Shown here piece after piece: positions 1 through 5,061 of a DNA stretch of 6,161 bases (position 1 is the stretch's first letter; the number at the start of each line of letters is the position of its first letter). The notes under the pieces were generated by a model that saw nothing but the letters and a program-made list of their open reading frames with translations, was not told the origin of the DNA and did not search any database. The stretch spans positions 1 to 6,161 of the forward strand of contig JAIRWW010000299.1 of assembly GCA_031268685.1 (NCBI GenBank), written 5' to 3'. Both the position numbers and the translations under genes were made by a program. Origin of the DNA: Azoarcus sp. GTDB lineage: Bacteria > Pseudomonadota > Gammaproteobacteria > Burkholderiales > Rhodocyclaceae.

Positions 1-842
1 ACGAACAGGGCAAGGCTGTTGAAACCGTCGAGATTGCGCTCGTCGCCGGGGAAGCGGTTCCCTCGTCCGGCTTCCGCGCCCAGTTCTACGAAAGTCGAAA
101 GCGGCGCGACCCATTTTGCTTGTATGCCGTCTTGCGCATAGGTGTGCTCGCCGAACAGGGCTTTGTACATCAGTGGTTGTTCGTAAAAATCCCATTGATG
201 GGCATGCTGTTCGTTCAGATAACCGATGCCGGAAAGAAAACGCCCAGCCTTGAGTCCCATGCCATGGCCCAGCGCCGTAGTCTGAAACCACGCTTCTTCC
301 ACTTCTACTTCATCGTCATTAAGGGCAAGTGTGGCCTGCCCGCGAAAATTCGGGTCGATGTTGGCCGCAAGTACGAGTTCGGAATGATCCAGCGCGAAGC
401 CGCGCTTGTTGTCGCCCTCTATGCCGTCGCCGTGGTGGTGTTCCGCTCCTACGAAGCCGCCGATATTGCGTTCTTCCACTTCCTTGCGGCTTTTGTATGC
501 GCCTTGAAGGATAAGCGAGACTTCCGGGTTGAAAGCCGATGCGCCACCCCGCGCGGCGACACGATCCACGGTTTGCGGCTCGGGTGAAGAAGCCTGCGAA
601 ACCGCTTGTGCGCTTGTTTGCTCCGTTGCGGCCCGTTCATTGACGGCATGCTTTTGGGCTGCGGCGTCCAGTTTTTCTTCCAGCGCCGCGATGCGGCCCT
701 CGTAGGTCGCCTTCATCTGCGCGATCTGTTCCCGCAAAGCGGCCACTTCATCGGCCAATTGCGCACTGCCCGTTTCTTCCGCCGCCTGTGCCGGTAATGC
801 CAGCGCGCAGGCCATAGCGGCAACCAGTATTCTGGATTGCAT
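1..842 (-). CDS. Outer-membrane beta-barrel protein (zinc-regulated receptor/porin-like), N-terminal part
   Basis: The first 280 codons are present and the gene runs off the left edge without a stop. The ATG at 842 has a good Shine-Dalgarno (AGGAG, plus-strand 850-854) 7-8 bases upstream. Residues 1-20 form a signal peptide ending AQA, with cleavage expected at about A20. Residues 27-62 are charged and heptad-like (QLADEVAALREQIAQMKATY), a probable short periplasmic coiled coil. From about residue 104 (FNPEVSLILQGAY) alternating barrel-type strands begin. A loop with three consecutive His lies at 135-137, and a GRFLSGIGYLNEQHAHQWDF block at 200-219. This block and FNPEVSLILQG resemble proteins annotated as zinc-regulated TonB-dependent outer-membrane receptors, although no TonB box or plug domain is visible here. 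It lies just downstream of the Cys/His protein gene, probably in one transcript. Family-level call is from recall; a generic porin is the alternative. Confidence 0.75.
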   Translation of the reverse strand, partial: MQSRILVAAMACALALPAQAAEETGSAQLADEVAALREQIAQMKATYEGRIAALEEKLDAAAQKHAVNERAATEQTSAQAVSQASSPEPQTVDRVAARGGASAFNPEVSLILQGAYKSRKEVEERNIGGFVGAEHHHGDGIEGDNKRGFALDHSELVLAANIDPNFRGQATLALNDDEVEVEEAWFQTTALGHGMGLKAGRFLSGIGYLNEQHAHQWDFYEQPLMYKALFGEHTYAQDGIQAKWVAPLSTFVELGAEAGRGNRFPGDERNLDGFNSLALF

Positions 843-849
843 GAAATTG

Positions 850-927
850 CTCCTGAAAAATGAGATACGCGACGCGCGGGCAGGACAGGCCCGCCGGGCG
901 TCTTCGCAAGAGATGTTTTTTCAGGAG
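850..927 (-). promoter_or_regulatory. Intergenic stem hiding the Shine-Dalgarno of the barrel protein gene
   Basis: Plus-strand CTCCTGAAAAA (850-860) and TTTTTCAGGAG (917-927) are perfect 11-bp inverted repeats. In the minus-strand mRNA the upstream arm contains the last codons and UGA stop of the Cys/His protein. The downstream arm contains the AGGAG that precedes the barrel protein start. A GC-rich inner hairpin sits between the arms: GACGCGCGGGC at 871-881 pairs with GCCCGC (889-894) and GCGTC (898-902), leaving a 3-base bulge. The inferred role is translational coupling: a ribosome terminating on the first gene would open the stem and expose the second gene's binding site. Confidence 0.5.
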
Positions 928-1331
928 AGCAGGGGCGGCCCTTGCTGTCGGGGTTGAATCGGGTCGGCATCCCCGCGCGGGACGTGTTCGCCCCAGGCCA
1001 AGCAGCCGGAGAGAGGTATGGCGGCGATGCTGCATCCAGCGCCGGACAGGGCCGAACCCATGCCGTGCATGGCGCAGCAAAACTCGCATGCCGCATCATC
1101 GTTTCCGTCGACTCCAATGTCATGCTCGAAGTGGTGGACGAGCCAAAGCGCCTGCATTGCAAGCAGCAGGCAGGCCAAGCAAAATCCGATGAAACTGCGG
1201 CGCTGGAACACGAAATCGAGACCGAGGCGGACGGAAGGTGCCGAGTATGCCACAAACACACAGGAGTACCGACGCAGCGCCTCTATATTCTTATTGTTAG
1301 TATGCAAGGCTATTGGTCCCGGATTGTCCAT
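921..1331 (-). CDS. Small Cys/His-rich membrane protein, DUF2946-like
   Basis: The open frame ends with TGA at 921-923. From the only upstream ATG (1331) it gives 136 residues. Residues 46-65 are a hydrophobic segment, followed by HHFEH (66-70) and then a cluster CEFCCAMHGMGSAL (82-95). More Cys lie at 100 and 110, and the tail reads QQGPPLLS. A membrane segment, then a C-x2-C cluster, then a GPP-type tail recalls small DUF2946-like proteins, which are often near metal-uptake or metal-resistance genes. Metal binding is inference. The start is uncertain. The ATG at 1331 has only a weak GGGG upstream and lies inside an inverted repeat. A GTG at 1211 (giving 96 residues) would put the membrane segment at the N terminus and may be the real start, though no clear Shine-Dalgarno precedes it. 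The barrel protein gene follows 78 bases downstream on the same strand. Confidence 0.6.
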   Translation of the reverse strand: MDNPGPIALHTNNKNIEALRRYSCVFVAYSAPSVRLGLDFVFQRRSFIGFCLACLLLAMQALWLVHHFEHDIGVDGNDDAACEFCCAMHGMGSALSGAGCSIAAIPLSGCLAWGEHVPRGDADPIQPRQQGPPLLS

Positions 1332-1349
1332 TAGCCCCGATACTGTTCA
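1319..1349. repeat. Imperfect inverted repeat, left copy
   Basis: On the minus strand this reads TGAAC-AG-TAT-CG-GGG-C, then TAATGGACAATC, then C-GG. It matches the right copy at 1475-1505 at 25 of 31 positions, in inverted orientation, with a shared 12-base core (plus 1322-1333). The two copies enclose 125 bases with no recognisable gene. The copy overlaps the possible ATG start (1331) of the Cys/His protein. It could be the end of a small decayed mobile element or a regulator-binding site; neither is established. Confidence 0.5.
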
Positions 1350-1474
1350 GCTGCATAGCAAGAAATATCGCTCGCCCTGAGCTTGTTTGCTGGGCACTTC
1401 CCGTAGAAATCAAGGGATTAGACCAAGTTTAGCCTGAACGCTTAATACCAGTCGGCGGCAGGAAATGGGCTATA

Positions 1475-1505
1475 TGAACGATATTTGGGTTAATGGACAA
1501 TCTGG
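1475..1505. repeat. Imperfect inverted repeat, right copy
   Basis: This is the inverted partner of 1319-1349, with core TAATGGACAATC at 1491-1502. Five of the six mismatches between copies are transitions, which suggests decay from a once-identical pair rather than chance. No obvious target-site duplication flanks the pair. The rest of the gap from 1332 to 1592 holds no convincing gene, and only an AT-rich stretch with a 6-bp stem (CCTGTT 1525-1530, AACAGG 1542-1547). Confidence 0.5.
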
Positions 1506-1592
1506 CTTGATGGCTTGCTCCATACCTGTTTTTATTTTCTTAACAGGCGGGAAAGCGGTGACGGCTGTTTACCGAAAGTCGTCAGTGGGTTC

Positions 1593-2048
1593 TCAGCGTC
1601 CCTGCGGCAGCGATTTCATGCCCTCGACGGTGTCGCCTGCTTTGATGCCGTGTTTGGCGAACCATCCCTGGTTCATTTCCAGAGCGTACCGCGCCGGTTT
1701 TGCCGCACAATGATTGTCCTCGCTTTGCGCTGCCATGTCTTCAATGTTGATGATGCGTCCTTCGTGGTCGATGAACGCCACCGATAGCGGAATCAGCGTG
1801 TTCTTCATCCACATGCAAATGAGCGCATCGGACGTAAATACAAACACCATGCCGCGCCCTTCGGGCAGATTGCCGCGATACATCAAGCCAAGCCGGCGAT
1901 TGGCCTCGTTTGCCGCCACTTCGGCTTCTATGCTGTGCTTTCCCGCGCGTAAACTCGCTTGCGGCATCTGCGCGGCCGCAGCGCCAGCCGCGAATGCTGC
2001 TGTTGCTATTGTCATTGCCGCCATCCGCTTTGCAAGCGTTTTTCTCAT
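1593..2048 (-). CDS. DUF192 family exported protein
   Basis: This is a 151-residue protein. The ATG at 2048 is chosen because AAGGAAAAA sits just upstream and the N terminus is then a clean signal peptide (RK at 2-3, hydrophobic A-rich stretch 10-26, cleavage after about A26). A longer in-frame start at 2189 would add 47 residues of arginine-rich, non-family sequence and is not favoured. Family hallmarks in order are RRLGLMYRGNLPEGRGMVFVF (split here as RRLGLMY at 51-57 and GMVFVF at 66-71), CMWMKNTLIPLSVAFID (78-94), and the closing ARYALEMNQGWFAKHGIKAGD block (119-139). Full family length is present. DUF192 proteins are small beta-rich domains of unsettled function, commonly exported. It follows ppk2 on the same strand after a 141-base gap containing a strong hairpin, so it may or may not share its transcript. 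Confidence 0.9.
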   Translation of the reverse strand: MRKTLAKRMAAMTIATAAFAAGAAAAQMPQASLRAGKHSIEAEVAANEANRRLGLMYRGNLPEGRGMVFVFTSDALICMWMKNTLIPLSVAFIDHEGRIINIEDMAAQSEDNHCAAKPARYALEMNQGWFAKHGIKAGDTVEGMKSLPQGR

Positions 2049-2154
2049 CGCTTTTTCCTTCCCGGTCAGTGCAGGAGCGCGTTTTTCCAAGAAACTTTTC
2101 GTTATTGCTCTGGCACAAGGCCACCGAACCGCCAGTCGTAGACCGGGTTCCCAG

Positions 2155-2181
2155 CGCGCCCGGCGTCTGTCGCCGGGCGCG
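2155..2181 (-). terminator. Strong GC hairpin after ppk2 (no U-tract)
   Basis: CGCGCCCGGCG (2155-2165) and CGCCGGGCGCG (2171-2181) form a perfect 11-bp stem with a 5-base loop, starting 9 bases past the ppk2 stop on the minus strand. No T-run follows in either direction, so it is not a canonical intrinsic terminator. It could be a 3'-end stabilising hairpin, a weak terminator or an attenuator before the DUF192 gene. The stem is seen directly; its role is inferred. Confidence 0.5.
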
Positions 2182-2189
2182 TCCGGCAT

Positions 2190-3398
2190 CTACAGCATGG
2201 GAATTCCCTCCTGCTCTCCCTTTTCATAGACGACGTTGGCCCGCCCGACGATCAGGGGGTCGAGCGGCCCGATACTGGTGATATCTTTATTGGTATAGGG
2301 CAATTTGTGTAGCACATATCGCAGGGCATTGAGGCGTGCGCGTTTCTTGCAATCGGATTTCACGACTGTCCAGGGCGCGTCCGCCGTATCGGTATAAAAA
2401 AACATGGCTTCTTTTCCCTTGGTGTAATCGCCCCATTTGTCGAGCGAAGCCATGTCGATGGGTGAAAGCTTCCATTGTTTCAACGGGTGGTTTTCCCGTT
2501 CCTTGAAACGTCGCCGCTGCTCGGAACGGCTCACCGAAAACCAGAATTTTATAAGATGAACGCCGCTGCGCACGAGATTGCGTTCAAGCTCCGGACATTG
2601 CCTCATGAACTCAGCGTATTCGTCGGTGGTGCAGAAACCCATGACTTTTTCTACTCCGGCGCGGTTATACCAAGAGCGGTCGAAAAGAACGATTTCTCCC
2701 GCACTGGGCAGATGCTGGATATAACGCTGGAAATACCATTGCCCGCGTTCTATTTCCGAGGGTTTTTCGAGCGCGATGACCGATGCGCCGCGCGGATTGA
2801 GGTGTTCCATGAAACGCTTGATGGTGCCGCCCTTGCCAGCCGCGTCGCGTCCTTCGAAAAGAATGAGGACTCTCTGCTTTTTTTCTTTGACCCACGCTTG
2901 CAGTTTAAGCAATTCTACCTGGAGATGGTATTTCTGCTTTTCGTAATTCTTGCGCGACATCAGGTTTTTATAGGGATAACCGCCTGTACGCCAGTCGTCG
3001 GCAAGCTCGTCGTCGGGTTTGACTGTCGGCTTGGCTGGGCTGGGCTTGCCGTCCGGTGTTTTGCGCAGAAAGGTTTCGCGCAGCAATTCCAGATCGTCGG
3101 GAGATACGCCTTTGAGAATCGCTCCCAGGGCGTTGTTTGCCGCCAGGATGTCGCCGCCTTTGGTCTTGAGTATGTCGGTTATGGCTACGATTTTGGAATC
3201 GTGCGCGGCATCTAGCGATTGTTCGACTTCAAACGTTTCTATGCCATCCTGGGTCAATGCGGTCGCCACGTCGCCTTGTTTGACACGCCGGGGCCGCGAA
3301 GGCTTCTGGATATCGGCCGCCGGGCTTTTCTCGGTATGTTTTTGTCGTTCCTGGACGCTGGGTGTCGAAGTCGCGGAGTTGTCATTATTTGTGGACAT
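2190..3398 (-). CDS. ppk2: Polyphosphate kinase 2, class I
   Basis: The protein has 402 residues and ends with TAG. PPK2 transfers phosphate between inorganic polyphosphate and nucleotides; class I single-domain enzymes use nucleoside diphosphates to form triphosphates, and can act in reverse, in the cytoplasm. The catalytic domain spans about residues 136-395. It shows DDWRTGGYPYKNLMSRKNYE (134-153), Walker A GRDAAGKGG (183-191), Walker B VLFD then RSWYNRAGVE (237-250), and the lid RRRFKERENHPLKQWKLSP (295-313), all intact. Residues 1-135 are an extra N-terminal region: a polar, Ser/Pro/Lys-rich disordered head (1-45) and a helical-looking stretch (about 60-112). This makes it longer than many class I enzymes. 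The ATG at 3398 has AGGAA upstream (tcaggaacagcc-ATG). Nucleotide preference cannot be read from sequence alone. The divergent neighbour encodes a DUF2062 protein; no ppk1 or ppx is in view. Confidence 0.93.
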   Translation of the reverse strand: MSTNNDNSATSTPSVQERQKHTEKSPAADIQKPSRPRRVKQGDVATALTQDGIETFEVEQSLDAAHDSKIVAITDILKTKGGDILAANNALGAILKGVSPDDLELLRETFLRKTPDGKPSPAKPTVKPDDELADDWRTGGYPYKNLMSRKNYEKQKYHLQVELLKLQAWVKEKKQRVLILFEGRDAAGKGGTIKRFMEHLNPRGASVIALEKPSEIERGQWYFQRYIQHLPSAGEIVLFDRSWYNRAGVEKVMGFCTTDEYAEFMRQCPELERNLVRSGVHLIKFWFSVSRSEQRRRFKERENHPLKQWKLSPIDMASLDKWGDYTKGKEAMFFYTDTADAPWTVVKSDCKKRARLNALRYVLHKLPYTNKDITSIGPLDPLIVGRANVVYEKGEQEGIPML

Positions 3399-3569
3399 GG
3401 CTGTTCCTGACAGTGAAAAGGCTGCCGTTATGATACGCTCTCCCGCAGCTTCCGCGCAGCCTGCGGATTTTCGACGTGGCGACAGGCTTAAATGTAATCG
3501 TATTTCGCTGCCGGATTCTTGTCTTGTTTTGCCGCCTTGGATATTCCGGGCCGTCAGTCAGTTTTTACG

Positions 3570-4121
3570 ATGAAACGTTCCATTCGCCGCCTTCTTCCTG
3601 ATCGTGATCTTATCGCTCGCCATCGCTGGCTGCGCCCATTCGCGGGGAATCTGCTCCATCCTTTTTTGTGGTACCTGAATCGCCATTCAGCAGCGCGCGG
3701 GGTAGCGGTCGGGCTGTTCTGCGGTTTGATTCCGGGGCCTTTCCAAATGCTCGGCGCGGCGGCTTTCAGTATCGTCCTTCGTGCAAATCTGCCCTTGGCG
3801 CTCGCCACAACGCTATATACCAATCCTTTTACCATCGTTCCGCTCTATTTCGCCGCTTTTTTGCTGGGCAGCTGGATTCTCGGCGGTTTCGGCGCACCTG
3901 AAGCTTCTTTCGTTCGGCCGCCTGAGTTCGACGGGCTGGGCCTGCACGGCTGGTGCGTGGCCTTGTTGGAATGGATGGGCGGGCTTGGCAAGCCGCTTGC
4001 CCTCGGCTTGGTGCTGCTTGCTTCGGGTCTCGCGCTCGCCGGGTATTTCACCGTCCATGGTCTCTGGCGGCTGGAACGCGGCTGGCGCTGGAAAAAACGC
4101 TCGCGCCGCGACGGCGCATGA
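3570..4121 (+). CDS. DUF2062 domain integral membrane protein
   Basis: This is a 183-residue protein from the ATG at 3570 (MKRSIRRLLPDRD), preferred over an in-frame ATG at 3519 because the basic N terminus is typical of the family. No strong Shine-Dalgarno is visible. DUF2062 features are GVAVGLFCGLIPGPFQMLGA (44-63), in which GLFxGxxPxPxQ is the family signature, then TTLYTNPFTIVPLYF (80-94) with the conserved TNP. Likely membrane segments are about 46-70, 84-104 and 142-163, with an Arg/Lys-rich cytoplasmic tail (about 168-180). The family is widespread in proteobacteria and its function is not established. The gene is divergent from ppk2 across about 170 bases, and a hairpin with a T-run follows at 4205, so it is probably monocistronic. 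Confidence 0.9.
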   Translation: MKRSIRRLLPDRDLIARHRWLRPFAGNLLHPFLWYLNRHSAARGVAVGLFCGLIPGPFQMLGAAAFSIVLRANLPLALATTLYTNPFTIVPLYFAAFLLGSWILGGFGAPEASFVRPPEFDGLGLHGWCVALLEWMGGLGKPLALGLVLLASGLALAGYFTVHGLWRLERGWRWKKRSRRDGA

Positions 4122-4160
4122 GTGGCGTTTTTGCTCCGCCAGCCAGATTCCGGCAAGGTC

Positions 4161-4190
4161 GCCACAACGTGCTGGGCCACAACGCGCTGG
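4161..4190. repeat. Tandem 15-bp direct repeat
   Basis: Two adjacent copies of GCCACAACG(T/C)GCTGG occur at 4161-4175 and 4176-4190, differing at one base. They lie in the untranslated stretch between the DUF2062 stop and the terminator, and look like a recent small duplication. No function is evident. Confidence 0.6.
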
Positions 4191-4204
4191 AATACGTAAA
4201 GTTT

Positions 4205-4232
4205 TGCTAGTGTGCGTCTACTAGCATTTTTT
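4205..4232 (+). terminator. Intrinsic terminator after the DUF2062 gene
   Basis: TGCTAGT (4205-4211) pairs perfectly with ACTAGCA (4220-4226) around an 8-base loop and is followed directly by six T (4227-4232). The stem is short and AT-containing, so the terminator may be weak, but placement between two plus-strand genes fits. No similar T-run exists in the opposite direction. Confidence 0.65.
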
Positions 4233-4291
4233 CTGTGACAAAATACTGGGCTATGGTTTTGTATGTTTCGTAATCGCATCAGAGGTTGTCC

Positions 4292-4966
4292 ATGAAAATC
4301 ATGTTTCGCCTTTTCGATTTGCGCGGAACACGTGCATTAGGCATAAATGCTGCTGTCAGGATCGCCGTGGTGGCGGTGTTGTCTCTCATCGTCGGCATGG
4401 CGCCGGTTCATGCGCAAAAACGCAATCAGCATACCAGCCATCGTGCCAATCAGCATGCCAGCCATCATGAACAGACCGCCAGTCAGCGGGGGGCTGCCGC
4501 GCGGATACAAACTATCCAGACGCTTTTTGATAGAGGCGTCGCAGCGTCCAACAAGGACAACGATAAAGCGGCTCTGGCCGCCTATGAACAGATCGAGCAG
4601 CAATACAATAAGAGCGATCCGCCTGCCGTCATGGTGCTGTTTGCCAAGTCGCAGCTCAACAAGGGCGCAATCCTGGGTGAGCGAGGCAAGCTTAAGGAAG
4701 CCATTGCCACTTATCAGAAGCTCGACCAGCGCCTCGGGCAGGACAAAAACCCGATGCTGCGTGAGGTGATCGCTTCGGCGCTGGTTTCCAAGGCCGAAGC
4801 TTTCTACAAGCAAGGCGACTACAAGACGGCCATCGCTACTTATAACCAACTCGAAAGCCGGTTCGCAAAAGATAACAATGCTTTCATCAAGCATTTGATT
4901 GCCATCACGAAATGGCGAACAGCCGAAATACTTGCCGACAGCACGGCGCTTTCGTCGACGCGATGA
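4292..4966 (+). CDS. Secreted TPR-like repeat protein with His-rich linker
   Basis: The protein has 224 residues. The ATG at 4292 is chosen because AGAGG (4281-4285) lies 6 bases upstream; a TTG at 4286 would abut that site. The N terminus is a long signal peptide (basic 1-23, hydrophobic 24-36, VHA at 39-41), pointing to export. Residues 45-59 carry five His in two near-identical units, NQHTSHRA and NQHASHHE. From about residue 75 the protein is made of helical tetratricopeptide-like repeats with a 43-residue period: 100-142, 143-185 and a partial unit from 186. The core of a unit is LVSKAEAFYKQGDYKTAIATY. The same unit builds the lipoprotein encoded next (95 bases downstream), so the two genes are diverged paralogs and probably co-transcribed. 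Such repeats usually bind proteins; the partner is unknown. The C-terminal tail is short and the last repeat looks truncated. Confidence 0.85.
   Translation: MKIMFRLFDLRGTRALGINAAVRIAVVAVLSLIVGMAPVHAQKRNQHTSHRANQHASHHEQTASQRGAAARIQTIQTLFDRGVAASNKDNDKAALAAYEQIEQQYNKSDPPAVMVLFAKSQLNKGAILGERGKLKEAIATYQKLDQRLGQDKNPMLREVIASALVSKAEAFYKQGDYKTAIATYNQLESRFAKDNNAFIKHLIAITKWRTAEILADSTALSSTR
4424..4471 (+). repeat. 24-bp tandem repeat coding the His-rich linker
   Basis: Two in-frame 24-base units (4424-4447, 4448-4471), each beginning AATCAGCAT, encode NQHTSHRA and NQHASHHE. They sit directly after the predicted signal-peptide cleavage site of the secreted repeat protein. The units differ at a few bases, consistent with an internal duplication. 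Confidence 0.7.
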
Positions 4967-4997
4967 TGTATCCGCGTCTGTGACGCGGCGGATACAT
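4966..4997 (+). other. Hairpin at the stop codon of the first repeat-protein gene
   Basis: ATGTATCCGC (4966-4975) and GCGGATACAT (4988-4997) form a perfect 10-bp stem. A further 3-bp GTC/GAC pairing (4976-4978 with 4982-4984) and a 3-base bulge complete it. It begins on the last base of the TGA stop. No T-run follows, so it is more likely an mRNA-processing, stabilising or partial-termination element between the two paralogous genes than a full terminator. Confidence 0.5.
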
Positions 4998-5061
4998 AGT
5001 TTGAAAGCCGGTTTGCTACCATGGCGTTCCCGTTCGTTTCGACAGGCGCAAGGAACCGCTA

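Noticed and set aside
120..587. Plus-strand open frame of 155 codons
   Set aside because: It is antisense to the barrel protein, whose frame has a signal peptide and barrel strands.
713..1261. Minus-strand open frame of 182 codons overlapping the Cys/His gene and the start of the barrel gene
   Set aside because: It is out of frame with both better-supported genes, has no family features and crosses their ribosome sites.
1260..1310. Possible Zur or Fur operator upstream of the Cys/His gene
   Set aside because: The stretch is AT-rich but has no convincing palindrome of the known consensus, and -35/-10 spacing was not acceptable.
1465..1713. Plus-strand open frame of 82 codons over the right inverted-repeat copy
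   Set aside because: About half overlaps the DUF192 gene antisense, and the rest has no recognisable features.
1714..2229. Plus-strand open frame of 171 codons
   Set aside because: It is antisense to the DUF192 gene, which has intact family motifs.
2475..3215. Plus-strand open frame of 246 codons
   Set aside because: It lies wholly antisense to the clearly coding ppk2 and shows no domain, signal or ribosome site; it is a mirror frame of a GC-rich gene.
3399..3569. Divergent promoters between ppk2 and the DUF2062 gene
   Set aside because: Promoters must exist here, but only weak matches were seen (for example TTGTCT with TATTCC at 17-base spacing on the plus strand), too weak to call.
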